Positions 1 through 7,925 of a DNA stretch of 12,585 nt are shown here, in pieces; the first letter of the stretch is position 1; each line of letters opens with the position of its first letter. The notes beneath the pieces are model-generated. The model worked only from the letters and a program-made list of their open reading frames with translations, was not told the origin of the DNA and ran no database searches. A program made the translations under genes and the position numbers. The stretch is taken from contig JASLIY010000294.1 of NCBI GenBank assembly GCA_030152675.1, forward strand, positions 1 through 12,585, written 5' to 3'. This DNA is from Acinetobacter sp. (GTDB taxonomy: Bacteria; Pseudomonadota; Gammaproteobacteria; Pseudomonadales; Moraxellaceae).

Positions 1-2
1 GC

Positions 3-2282
3 CGTGTTGCAGTGACGGTCGATGGGGCGCAGCAGGCTTTGGATGTGTATCGTGGTTATGGGGGGATGCAAAATCGGAGTTATATCGATCACTTGCTGAT
101 CAGCTCAGTCGATATTGAGAAAGGCCCATCGACCAAAGCGGGTGGCGCGATTGGTGGCAGCGTGGCGATGAAGAGCCTTGGTGTTGATGATATTTTGCTG
201 GATGGCAAAAGCTCTGGTCTGCGTTTGAGTGGCAACTTTGGTGACAATGGTCATAAAGCCATAAACCAACCACGCACTGCAGATGAATCGATTCCTTTGG
301 ATCTGACTCCGTCAAAATCGAAAGGCAGTTTGGGTTCAGCTCAATCTCGTTCTGGCAGTATTGCGGCAGCATGGAAGACTGAAAAAGCTGATTTTATTGC
401 GGCTTATGCTGAGCGCCAACAAGGCAATTATTATGCAGGGAAACATGGTCGCGAAGGTTATCGTAAGTTCGACTCCAATGGGCGAGAGTTAGAATCGGCA
501 GCCAAAGTATATGCCGAAGGCGAGGAGGTTTTAAACTCATCCGCGCATACCCAATCGGTGTTGCTGAAGTCGATTTTAAGACCTTGGCAAGATCATCAAT
601 TGAGCTTGAGTTATTTGAATACCCAAAGCCAATACGGTGATGTGATGCCTTCGGATGTGATCCGCACCGAACTGGCCAACCTACGTCAGTATCCATTGGG
701 TCATAATCGGATTCAGAGTCTCAGTGCTCAATATCAATATCAGCCCGCAGCGTATGATTGGATCAATTTCGAAGGCTTACTCTGGGGCACACAGGCCAAG
801 ACCAATCAACTCAGCGCCTCATTTTTCAGCCCTAAGAGTCAGATGTTCCGTTCTGATCGCGCCTGGTCACCACAAGAAAATAATCGTATCGGTTTGGAGC
901 TGAGTAATAAAACTGAGTGGAATCAACCTTGGGGCGAGATTGTACTGAACGTGGGTGCCGCAGCAAAATACGAGCGCTTAAAACCGCAGTCCGGTGTGGA
1001 AATCAGCATGGCGGACCGACAAGGCAATCGACTGATCCGTGATGCAGAACGTCAAGAATATAGCTTGGCCTTAAATCTGGATTATCAGCCAATCGAAGCA
1101 TTACGTTTTTGGGCTGGGCTAAACTACAACCAAAATCAAATTCGTGATCATAATAAAAGATCGTCGAGAATCATGGAAACTCGCCGAGTGAAACAGATTG
1201 AGGTTAAGGACAATAAAAGCGGTTATAGCGGTTATCTTTTTTGGTATCCGGATAAAAATGGTGAATTTAGTGCAGCCACTGATCCGCGTTTAAATAATGG
1301 CATTGTATTTACCAACTCGAATAATCCATTTGATGGGGTGCATTACAATACCCTCAGCAACGACTTATCCATCACAGAATATGATGAAGACAGTTTTGAT
1401 GTGGTGACCGGTTTTCAATTTAAAGATAATCCGGATCAAAAGTTTGATCAGTTAAGCCCTCACTTTGGGGTGGAGTATCAGTTCAATCCATCGCTCAGCA
1501 GTTATGTCAAATATACAGCGCAAAGCCGTTTGCCGTCTTTGCTTGAAAGCAGTCAGGGCACACATCAAGTCTTGCCTGGTGCGGATCTTAAACCTGAGCT
1601 CTCCAATAACTGGGAAGTTGGGTTTAAACACGATAACCAACACGGTTTAACCGCCAAGCTCAATTATTTTAATAACAGCATCGATAATTTTATTACGCGT
1701 TATTATGACCCTTCAAAAATGGGGATTATGACCTTTAGTAATATGGATTCGTTGAGCAGTCAGGGCATCGAACTGCAAAGTAAATATCAACAGGCCAATT
1801 ATTTTATTGACTTCTCTGCCAGTTCATATTTAAAAGTACGTTCTTGTGATGCGAAGTTTGCGCAAGCCTTACGTAACCAAGCCAACAGCTGGACGAATAC
1901 TGCAAATACACCAAATTGTACCAATGGTGGTTTCATGGGATCGTATGTCAATGTGCAAAACCCACCAAAATTTTCAACCAATTTAACGGTGGGCACGCAT
2001 TGGTTGGATCAGCGTCTTTCTGTTGGCAGCCGTTACCGTTATCACTCGAAACCGATCAGCAACTTGGATAAACCGTGGCAATCTTCGCCGACTACGGTGC
2101 AAATGAAGCAGCAATCTGTGCATCTGGTTGATCTCTTTGCGGACTATAAAATCAATAAAAACCTAGAGATGAATTTTTCTATTCAAAACCTCACCGACCG
2201 CTATTATCTTGATGCCATGGCCACCAGTTTTATGCCAGCACCTGGGCGTAGTTTGAATCTGGGTTTTAAACTGTATCTTTAG
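3..2282 (+). CDS. TonB-dependent outer-membrane receptor, 5' partial (possibly heme-type)
   Basis: This is the C-terminal 759 residues of a TonB-dependent receptor, an outer-membrane beta-barrel that imports a scarce ligand using TonB-ExbBD energy. The reading frame is open to the left edge, so the signal peptide, TonB box and start of the plug are missing. The GTG at 12 is internal, not a start. The first ~60 residues are plug: VAVTVDGAQQ, then IDHLLISSVDIEKGPS and a GGAIGGSV stretch. The rest is barrel, with alternating aromatic strands and the C-terminal pattern NLTDRYYLDA...PAPGRSLNLGFKLYL. A SRLPSL...LKPELSNNWEVG segment (about 1527-1620) lies where heme receptors carry FRAP/NPNL motifs, with a His between (codon 1563-1565). 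Two Cys codons at 1845 and 1917 could form a loop disulfide. The last residue is Leu rather than the usual Phe. Family assignment is firm; a heme substrate is inference, and a siderophore is possible. Confidence 0.9.
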   Translation, partial: RVAVTVDGAQQALDVYRGYGGMQNRSYIDHLLISSVDIEKGPSTKAGGAIGGSVAMKSLGVDDILLDGKSSGLRLSGNFGDNGHKAINQPRTADESIPLDLTPSKSKGSLGSAQSRSGSIAAAWKTEKADFIAAYAERQQGNYYAGKHGREGYRKFDSNGRELESAAKVYAEGEEVLNSSAHTQSVLLKSILRPWQDHQLSLSYLNTQSQYGDVMPSDVIRTELANLRQYPLGHNRIQSLSAQYQYQPAAYDWINFEGLLWGTQAKTNQLSASFFSPKSQMFRSDRAWSPQENNRIGLELSNKTEWNQPWGEIVLNVGAAAKYERLKPQSGVEISMADRQGNRLIRDAERQEYSLALNLDYQPIEALRFWAGLNYNQNQIRDHNKRSSRIMETRRVKQIEVKDNKSGYSGYLFWYPDKNGEFSAATDPRLNNGIVFTNSNNPFDGVHYNTLSNDLSITEYDEDSFDVVTGFQFKDNPDQKFDQLSPHFGVEYQFNPSLSSYVKYTAQSRLPSLLESSQGTHQVLPGADLKPELSNNWEVGFKHDNQHGLTAKLNYFNNSIDNFITRYYDPSKMGIMTFSNMDSLSSQGIELQSKYQQANYFIDFSASSYLKVRSCDAKFAQALRNQANSWTNTANTPNCTNGGFMGSYVNVQNPPKFSTNLTVGTHWLDQRLSVGSRYRYHSKPISNLDKPWQSSPTTVQMKQQSVHLVDLFADYKINKNLEMNFSIQNLTDRYYLDAMATSFMPAPGRSLNLGFKLYL

Positions 2283-2309
2283 TTTTGAGAAGTTTTGAGA
2301 AGTTCTCAT
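2281..2309 (+). repeat. Short tandem repeat just after the receptor stop
   Basis: The decamer AGTTTTGAGA is repeated twice head to tail (2281-2300), starting inside the TAG stop codon of the receptor gene. It is followed by AGTTCTCA, so that TGAGAA and TTCTCA flank a single G. It may reflect slippage. No function is evident. Confidence 0.6.
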
Positions 2310-2340
2310 TCTCCCCAACTTAAATCGCCGCACTCTTTAC

Positions 2341-2372
2341 CGCCCTGACCTGATCTTGATCGGGTCGGGGCG
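2341..2372 (+). terminator. Candidate terminator or 3'-end hairpin of the receptor gene
   Basis: A 14-bp stem with two G-T wobbles (arms 2341-2354 and 2359-2372) closes on a CTTG tetraloop, 59 bases after the receptor stop. No T-run follows, so it is not a canonical intrinsic terminator. It could stabilise the 3' end or act with a termination factor. The hairpin is directly visible; its function is inferred. Confidence 0.5.
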
Positions 2373-2792
2373 ACTTGGCTTGCGTGACAGATCTGTTAAA
2401 GACATGTAAAAAATGAATCATTCAGTTGATTTTGATAGATTCAAATGAAAAGTATGTGTTTGATTTAAAATTTAGACGTGTTGAATTTGGATGACAGCTC
2501 ACATAAGTCATCCAATAAAATATCTCTAATCCGTCCTTGAAATGGTGAATCCGCGCATTGATGATGCGATTTGAATTCAGACATTTTTTTGAATTTATAA
2601 AAAAAAATAAACCCCTCAATGCCGCGCAGCGCCGTGTCATATTGAATGAAACCTGTATCAAACCGCCGCTGGCACAGCGAGCGAAAGTACGCGTAAATGT
2701 CATGCTTTGGCCCAATATTTGGTGATGATTAAGCTCTACTTTATTCACGTTTCCGTCTGCAAGATGATCCATATTCAATCATGATTAGGTGC

Positions 2793-2800
2793 AGGTGGAG
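2793..2800 (+). promoter_or_regulatory. Ribosome-binding site deciding the SulP-CA start
   Basis: AGGTGGAG lies immediately before ATG 2802. Its AGG is 6 bases from the start, whereas no Shine-Dalgarno-like sequence precedes the alternative ATG at 2781. The GGAG part is unusually close to the start codon. Confidence 0.55.
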
Positions 2801-2801
2801 A

Positions 2802-4994
2802 ATGTTTGCAAATCGATGGCTGGTGTCTGGAGATTTAGTTTCTGGATTGGTGGTATTTTTGGTGGCGTTGCCCCTATGTTTGGGGATTGCTTTGGCATCT
2901 GGTGCGCCGCTGATGGCTGGGATCATTGCCGGAATTATTGGTGGGATCGTGGTCGGCTATTTGAGTGGTTCACAGATCAGTGTGTCAGGTCCAGCAGCCG
3001 GTCTGACGGCGATTGTGCTGACTCAGTTAGATCAGTTGCAGGGCAATTATCAGGCCTTTTTATTGACCCTGTTGATCGCGGGTATTTTTCAAATTCTATT
3101 GAGTTTTTTTAAGTTTGGTTCTTTTGCCAATTTCGTGCCCAGTGATGTGATCCTCGGCTTGTTGGCTGCGATTGGACTGATCCTGATCTTCAATCAATTG
3201 CCGGTGATCTTTGGCTTGGAGTATGAGTTGATCCAAGAGCATTGGCGTGGCAATAGCGCTCTGTTATGGCAGTATTTTGATGTGGGTACGGCATCAATTG
3301 GTCTACTCAGTATCGCGATTATGATCTTTTGGGATCGAAGTCGGCAGCTGAAGAAATTGCAAATTCCATCAGCCTTGGTGGCCGTGATCGCGGCGGCGGG
3401 ATTGAATTTTATGTGGCAGGCGATGCATTCTGAACTGGCCGTCGATGCCACACATTTGGTTAAGCTCCCACAAGTTTGGCCGGATCTGGGACAGTTGTTG
3501 ATGTTGCCGGATTTTAGTTATTGGAACCAATCGATTATCTATACAGGCGCACTGACCTTGGCGATCGTGGCTTCTTTGGAAACCATTTTAAACTTGGATG
3601 CAACCGATAAACTCGATCCGAAAAAAAGAGTCTCGCCCCCAAATCGTGAATTGATCGCACAAGGGGTTGGTAATTCCTTGTCGGGGCTGATCGGTGGCTT
3701 GCCGATTACTTCGGTGATTGTGCGCAGTTCCGTCAATGTCAGCCATGGTGCTCAAACCAAATTTTCCGCGATCTTTCATGGCTTGCTGTTATTGTTGGCG
3801 GTATTGTTTCTGACCCCAATCATCAATTTAATTCCCATCTCGGCTTTGGCGGCGATTCTGGTGCTCACCGGATTTAAACTGGCCAGCCCGCGATTATTTA
3901 AAACGGTGTATCGCAAAGGTTGGAAGCAATTTATTCCTTTTTTGGTCACCACGATTGCGATCTTGGCCACGGATCTTTTAAAAGGCATTCTGATCGGTGT
4001 CTTGGCGAGTTTAATTTTTATCTTATTCAATCATTTCAAGCATGGGATTCAAGTCAAAAGAGAACGCCACGTACATGGCAGTATGACCCGAATTACCCTG
4101 TCTGAGCAGATGAGTTTTTTAAATCGACACACCTTGATCAAGGCCTTAAGTAAAATAAAAAATCACTCCACTTTAATTATCGATTGTACTGGGGCAGCGG
4201 TGATCGACCCGGATCTGAAACAGTTGATTGATGAGTTTCAACACAGTGCCCAACAACGGCATATTCATGTCAAATTGATGGGTTTTTCTAATCAGGAGCC
4301 GCTGTTCGAGCGCAGGGTGGTTGAGAGCCAACCGCATTTGGGCATCGAAGTCAGCACTGCGGCTGTACAGCAAAAATATACATCGAAGCAGGTGTTGGAG
4401 ATTTTAAAAGAGGGCAATAAACGCTTTGTGAATCAAAAACCGATCAACCATGACTTTGCCTTGCAGATCCAAGTCACCTCGCAAACCGGTCAGCATCCGA
4501 TTGCAGCCGTCTTGGGCTGTATGGATTCACGTGCACCGACTGAGCGTATCTTTGATGTCGGGATTGGTGATTTATTTAGTCTGCGGATGAGTGGCAATGT
4601 CGCCGGCGTTAAAACTTTAGGCTCCTTGGAATTTGCTTGCAAGATCAAAAAGGCCAAACTGATTGTGGTGTTGGGGCATACCGACTGTGGTGCGGTGAAT
4701 ATGGCGTGTGAGCTGTATGAGCAGCATGTCGATCTGACACAATTCAAAGACGCACCACATGCACATTATTTTATTGCGCCGATCATGCAGGCCATCAAGG
4801 CGGTTAAGCAAGACAAGTCTAATTATCGAATGAACAGTAACTTTGTGCTCTCGGTGACTGAGCTGAATGTCAGAAATACCATCAGTTATATTTTGGAGCA
4901 TAGTGTGGTGCTGAAAGAGATGATTGAAAATGAAGAGTTGGGCATCGTCGGTGGGGTGTATGACGTGCATACCGGCGAGGTACGTTTTATTTAA
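2802..4994 (+). CDS. SulP-family anion transporter fused to STAS and beta-carbonic anhydrase
   Basis: One 730-residue protein with three modules. Residues ~8-415 are a SulP membrane transporter: GLVVFLVALPLCLGIALASG at the N-terminus, a SVSGPAAGLTAIVL signature, and the conserved core SLETILNLDATDKLDP...PNRELIAQGVGN...GLPITSVIVRSS. Residues ~424-515 are a STAS domain (LIIDCTGAAVIDPDLKQLIDEF). Residues ~525-730 are a beta-class carbonic anhydrase with zinc ligands Cys573 (CMDSR), His626 and Cys629 (HTDCG) and the Asp/Arg pair of CMDSR, so it should be catalytic. Such fusions are known in bacteria and are thought to couple bicarbonate uptake to CO2/bicarbonate interconversion; sulfate or another anion is possible. 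The start at 2802 is chosen for the purine-rich AGGTGGAG directly upstream. An in-frame ATG at 2781 would add 7 residues but lacks a ribosome-binding site. It appears to be monocistronic. Confidence 0.92.
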   Translation: MFANRWLVSGDLVSGLVVFLVALPLCLGIALASGAPLMAGIIAGIIGGIVVGYLSGSQISVSGPAAGLTAIVLTQLDQLQGNYQAFLLTLLIAGIFQILLSFFKFGSFANFVPSDVILGLLAAIGLILIFNQLPVIFGLEYELIQEHWRGNSALLWQYFDVGTASIGLLSIAIMIFWDRSRQLKKLQIPSALVAVIAAAGLNFMWQAMHSELAVDATHLVKLPQVWPDLGQLLMLPDFSYWNQSIIYTGALTLAIVASLETILNLDATDKLDPKKRVSPPNRELIAQGVGNSLSGLIGGLPITSVIVRSSVNVSHGAQTKFSAIFHGLLLLLAVLFLTPIINLIPISALAAILVLTGFKLASPRLFKTVYRKGWKQFIPFLVTTIAILATDLLKGILIGVLASLIFILFNHFKHGIQVKRERHVHGSMTRITLSEQMSFLNRHTLIKALSKIKNHSTLIIDCTGAAVIDPDLKQLIDEFQHSAQQRHIHVKLMGFSNQEPLFERRVVESQPHLGIEVSTAAVQQKYTSKQVLEILKEGNKRFVNQKPINHDFALQIQVTSQTGQHPIAAVLGCMDSRAPTERIFDVGIGDLFSLRMSGNVAGVKTLGSLEFACKIKKAKLIVVLGHTDCGAVNMACELYEQHVDLTQFKDAPHAHYFIAPIMQAIKAVKQDKSNYRMNSNFVLSVTELNVRNTISYILEHSVVLKEMIENEELGIVGGVYDVHTGEVRFI

Positions 4995-5111
4995 TCTGCC
5001 TGAGCGCAGTATTTTGCTTGAAATATCAATAAAATCGTCGGGACTGCTTGAAAACTAAACTATTACCATCACATCACCTTTAATGCTTGAGAAATGTCAT
5101 AAAGGTTTGCT

Positions 5112-6911
5112 GTGAACGAAAATGCACGAGGACACATCGAAAAAGTCTTGGCGAATATGACCCCATTGCCCGGTGTTTATAAAATGCTGGGTAAGGAGGG
5201 GGAGTTGCTGTATGTGGGCAAGGCTAAAAATTTAAAAAACCGTGTCTCGAGCTATTTCGTTAAAACCATTGAGCATCCGAAAACGCAGGCCCTGGTGGCA
5301 CGCATTTATGATATCGAAACCTTGGTGGTGCGTTCTGAAACGGAAGCCTTATTGCTAGAACAGAACCTGATCAAGCTACATCGTCCACCGTATAACATCA
5401 TGCTGCGTGACGACAAATCCTATGTCTATATCTTTATTTCAGCAGATAAACCCTATCCACGGATTGCCAGTGGTCGTGGCAAAGGCAAGCATCAGGTGGG
5501 TAAGTTTTTCGGTCCTTATCCAAGTGCGTATAGTGCTCGTGACACCTTAGTGGTGTTGCAGAAACTGTTCAATGTACGGCAGTGCGAGAACAGCTATTTC
5601 TCACAGCGCAAACGCCCTTGTTTGCAGTATCAAATCAAACGTTGTTCTGCGCCCTGTGTCGGCCTAATCAGCCCCGAAGCCTATAAAGACGATGTCGATA
5701 ACTCGATCCGTTTTCTAAGCGGGGATACCAAAGAGCTCAACCAAGAGCTGATTCAAAAGATGGAGCAAGCGGCAGAGGCACTGGAGTTTGAGAAGGCCGT
5801 GTTCTATCGCGATCGGATGGGTTTGTTACGTGAAGTCCAAGCGCAACAGGCCATTTATCGGGTCAAAGGCGAAGCCGATATTCTGGCGATCGCCTACCAA
5901 GCCGGTGTGACCTGCGTGCAGATTATGCATGTGCGCAACGGCAAAATGCTCGGCGGTAAGTCTTATTTTCCCGATATGTTGGATGATGACTTAGGCCAGA
6001 TGTTGTCTGATTTTATTGCCAACTTTTACTTTCAAGTCGCAGACGAAGTGCCAGCCGAGTTGATCGTCAATGTGGCTTTGCCCAATACGGTGGACTTGGA
6101 GCAGGCTTTACAGCAACAGTTTGAAAAGAAAATTCAAATCAAACATAAAGTCAGAGAAACCCGTGCGCAGTGGCAGGAGTTGGCAGAGATGAATGTGCAG
6201 CATGCCATCAAGGGCAAGCTTGCCAATCATCTTGAGTTAAATGAACGCTTTCATCAACTAGAACAAGTGCTTGATCGCCCGATTGATCGGATCGAGTGTT
6301 TTGATATTTCCCATACCATGGGCGAGGCGACCATTGCTTCTTGTGTGGTGTTTGATAGTGGGGGCGCACGCAAACGCGATTATCGTCAGTTTGCGATCGA
6401 AGATATTACCGGCGGCGATGACTATGCCGCGATGCGTCAAGCCCTGACCCGACGCTACAAGAAAAGTATGCTGCCGGATCTGTTACTGATCGATGGTGGC
6501 AAAGGCCAGTTGCATATGGCGATGCAAGTGATGCAAGACTTGGGTTTAGATGCTTATATGGTTGGCGTCTCCAAAGGTGAGGGGCGCAAACCAGGTTTAG
6601 AGACCTTGCACTTTACAGATGGCAGCAAGATTCAATTGGCCGAAGATCATAAGGCGCTACACCTGATCCAACAGGTCCGTGACGAGGCACATCGTTTTGC
6701 GATTACCCGACATCGCGCCAAACGGGATAAACGCCGCAGCAGTTCGGTGCTTGAAGCGATTCCGGGTCTTGGGCCCAAGCGTCGCCGTGACTTGTTGACT
6801 CATTTTGGTGGGATTCAAGGCGTGCTTAAAGCCTCTGAAAAAGATTTAAGCTTTGTACCTGGCTTGGGGCCAATGTTGGCGCGCACCATCTATAAGACCC
6901 TGCATGAGTAA
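5112..6911 (+). CDS. uvrC: UvrABC system protein C (excision nuclease subunit)
   Basis: UvrC makes the dual incisions in nucleotide excision repair after UvrA and UvrB have located the lesion. The 599-residue protein is full length. The N-terminal GIY-YIG nuclease shows G21-V-Y23, Y34-V-G36 and the [13 protein letters not shown] segment with its Glu. Four cysteines (158, 170, 178, 182) follow. The UVR domain that contacts UvrB is at ~210-245 ([23 protein letters not shown]). The C-terminal RNase H-like nuclease has D398 (FDISH), D461 (LLIDGGKGQ) and H527 ([12 protein letters not shown]). Tandem helix-hairpin-helix motifs ([25 protein letters not shown]) end the protein. The start is GTG at 5112, preceded by AAAGG (5101-5105) at 6 bases. 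pgsA follows in the same direction 226 bases later, an arrangement common in gammaproteobacteria. Confidence 0.98.
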   Translation: MNENARGHIEKVLANMTPLPGVYKMLGKEGELLYVGKAKNLKNRVSSYFVKTIEHPKTQALVARIYDIETLVVRSETEALLLEQNLIKLHRPPYNIMLRDDKSYVYIFISADKPYPRIASGRGKGKHQVGKFFGPYPSAYSARDTLVVLQKLFNVRQCENSYFSQRKRPCLQYQIKRCSAPCVGLISPEAYKDDVDNSIRFLSGDTKELNQELIQKMEQAAEALEFEKAVFYRDRMGLLREVQAQQAIYRVKGEADILAIAYQAGVTCVQIMHVRNGKMLGGKSYFPDMLDDDLGQMLSDFIANFYFQVADEVPAELIVNVALPNTVDLEQALQQQFEKKIQIKHKVRETRAQWQELAEMNVQHAIKGKLANHLELNERFHQLEQVLDRPIDRIECFDISHTMGEATIASCVVFDSGGARKRDYRQFAIEDITGGDDYAAMRQALTRRYKKSMLPDLLLIDGGKGQLHMAMQVMQDLGLDAYMVGVSKGEGRKPGLETLHFTDGSKIQLAEDHKALHLIQQVRDEAHRFAITRHRAKRDKRRSSSVLEAIPGLGPKRRRDLLTHFGGIQGVLKASEKDLSFVPGLGPMLARTIYKTLHE

Positions 6912-7039
6912 GCGAATAACCTCAAGACTTGCGTTACATCGCGTGAGCTGAAAACATGTTGTGATCTGTAAACTTAACTTGGATCTTGCGTTGAATTGCA
7001 GCGACTTTGTCGTACGCGCAACATAGTCGACAGTGCGAG

Positions 7040-7068
7040 TTGAATCGTTTAAAGTAGGCGCTTATATT
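7040..7068 (+). promoter_or_regulatory. Predicted sigma70-type promoter of pgsA
   Basis: TTGAAT (7040-7045) and TATATT (7063-7068) are separated by exactly 17 bases, a good match to a sigma70-type promoter. Transcription would begin near 7075, giving a leader of about 60 bases before the translation start. This means the open frame reaching back to 7033 cannot be used in full, and it suggests pgsA has its own promoter besides any read-through from uvrC. Confidence 0.6.
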
Positions 7069-7122
7069 TACCTGGCTCACTCGGTAACTGACTCGATCAC
7101 TCACCCGATCAATCGATCATTT

Positions 7123-7127
7123 GGAGG
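7123..7127 (+). promoter_or_regulatory. pgsA ribosome-binding site
   Basis: A full GGAGG motif precedes three possible in-frame starts: TTG 7132, GTG 7138 and ATG 7144. By spacing, the non-ATG codons fit better than the ATG. The call sets the N-terminus only within four residues. Confidence 0.6.
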
Positions 7128-7137
7128 CCAATTGGCG

Positions 7138-7731
7138 GTGTCTATGACTACAGGTCGTATCCTGAATATTCCAAATATCTTGACGCTGTCCCGTATTGCG
7201 TTAATCCCTGTTTTTTTGTTAATTGCATATTGGCCACCTGCCATTGGTGTGGGCGGACATGAGGGTGGAATGACCCGGCATCTGATCTTGACTGCGATCT
7301 TTATTATTGCGGCACTGACAGATTGGTTCGATGGTTATTTGGCTCGAACATTGAATCAGACCTCAGCCTTTGGCCGTTTTCTTGATCCGGTCGCGGACAA
7401 GTTGATGGTGGCCACGGCCCTGATTGTGTTGGTGCAATGGCGCCCGAGTATCGAAATGGCCTTTGCTGCGGTGGTGATTATTTCACGTGAAATTACCGTG
7501 TCTGCATTACGCGAGTGGATGGCAGAATTAGGCGCACGTACCAGTGTTGCTGTATCGACCATTGGTAAATATAAAACGGCATTTCAAATGGTGGCCATCT
7601 CAGTATTCTTATTGAATTGGCAACCGCTGGATCTGTTGGCCTATGCCTTGCTGTATACCGCAGTATTCTTGACCTTGTGGTCGATGTTTAGTTATCTCAA
7701 AGCTGCATGGCCGTATCTGAAACAGCCCTAA
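7138..7731 (+). CDS. pgsA: CDP-diacylglycerol-glycerol-3-phosphate 3-phosphatidyltransferase
   Basis: PgsA is an inner-membrane enzyme that transfers a phosphatidyl group from CDP-diacylglycerol to glycerol-3-phosphate, the committed step toward phosphatidylglycerol and cardiolipin. The CDP-alcohol phosphotransferase signature is complete: D65-G66-x2-A69-R70-x8-G79-x3-D83-x3-D87 (within DGYLARTLNQTSAFGRFLDP). Several hydrophobic segments surround it. The beginning, GRILNIPNILTLSRIALIP, is typical of the family. From GTG 7138 the protein has 197 residues. GGAGG at 7123-7127 sits 10 bases before this GTG; TTG 7132 (4 bases away) and ATG 7144 (16 bases away) are in-frame alternatives. The gene ends 43 bases before a strong terminator and is probably the last gene of its transcript. 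Confidence 0.96.
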   Translation: MSMTTGRILNIPNILTLSRIALIPVFLLIAYWPPAIGVGGHEGGMTRHLILTAIFIIAALTDWFDGYLARTLNQTSAFGRFLDPVADKLMVATALIVLVQWRPSIEMAFAAVVIISREITVSALREWMAELGARTSVAVSTIGKYKTAFQMVAISVFLLNWQPLDLLAYALLYTAVFLTLWSMFSYLKAAWPYLKQP

Positions 7732-7774
7732 GCTCATTCTAGTTGAAGTATTTTGGCGTATGACGCGCCCTGAG

Positions 7775-7801
7775 AACCACCGCCATCGCGGTGGTTTTTT
7801 T
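7775..7801 (+). terminator. Intrinsic terminator after pgsA
   Basis: A perfect 9-bp stem (AACCACCGC at 7775-7783, GCGGTGGTT at 7788-7796) with a CATC loop runs straight into seven consecutive T residues (7795-7801). This is a classical rho-independent terminator for plus-strand transcription from pgsA. Confidence 0.93.
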
Positions 7802-7842
7802 ATGTATCGGTGTTTTTGGATGGATGCCGAGGCTCAGGTTAT

Positions 7843-7854
7843 TTCCACGTGGAA
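7843..7854. repeat. Perfect 12-bp palindrome in the pgsA/iclR convergent region
   Basis: TTCCACGTGGAA is a perfect palindrome. Its right half overlaps the left arm of a longer inverted repeat (7850-7891). IclR-family operators often consist of GGAA/TTCC half-sites, so it could be a protein-binding site, but it lies downstream of the regulator gene. Function is unproven. Confidence 0.5.
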
Positions 7855-7891
7855 CTTGATTGAGTCTGATATAGATCGCACAGAAGTTCCA
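7850..7891. repeat. 8-bp inverted repeat with 26-base centre
   Basis: TGGAACTT (7850-7857) is matched perfectly by AAGTTCCA (7884-7891). It could form a stem-loop at the 3' end of the minus-strand iclR-type transcript or hold spaced operator half-sites. No T-run follows on either strand, so a canonical terminator is unlikely. Confidence 0.45.
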
Positions 7892-7910
7892 TTCTCGGTG
7901 CTGTATCGAG

Positions 7911-7925
7911 CTTTAAATTTTAAAG
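7911..7925. repeat. AT-rich palindrome over the regulator stop codon
   Basis: CTTTAAA (7911-7917) and TTTAAAG (7919-7925) flank a single T and overlap the stop codon of the IclR-family gene (7913-7915 on the minus strand). Being AT-rich, it may be coincidental. Confidence 0.35.

Larger units (their letters stand above)
2283..2801. other. Intergenic region between receptor and SulP-CA genes
   Basis: About 520 bases with no convincing gene. It opens with a short tandem repeat and a 14-bp hairpin (listed separately), continues as AT-rich DNA to about 2615, then becomes GC-rich from about 2615 to 2700 before the SulP start. A weak promoter-like pair is TTGAAT (2571-2576) and TATAAA (2596-2601), but the 19-base spacer is long. 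A 118-codon minus-strand frame (2422-2778) has no recognisable domain. The GC-rich part contains CGCTG/CAGCG arms around a 3-base loop and the palindrome TACGCGTA, so it may be a structured 5' leader, a small RNA or a dispersed repeat. Its role is unknown. Confidence 0.6.

Noticed and set aside
2422..2778. 118-codon minus-strand frame in the intergenic region
   Set aside because: No recognisable domain, no clear ribosome-binding site, and it spans both AT-rich and GC-rich blocks with an amino-acid mix that looks non-coding. The DNA is better described as a possible RNA, leader or repeat.
2781..2801. Upstream ATG as the start of the SulP-CA gene
   Set aside because: It has no Shine-Dalgarno-like sequence, and the extra residues (MIRCRWR) do not look like the family's N-terminus; ATG 2802 has AGGTGGAG directly upstream.
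4995..5040. Possible terminator after the SulP-CA gene (CTGC...GCAG followed by TATTTT)
   Set aside because: The stem is only 4 bp with a 6-base loop and the T-run is broken, too weak to call.
4995..5111. uvrC promoter elements
   Set aside because: TTGAAA at 5048 and TAAAAT at 5030 or TTTAAT at 5079 do not pair at acceptable spacing, so no promoter is called.
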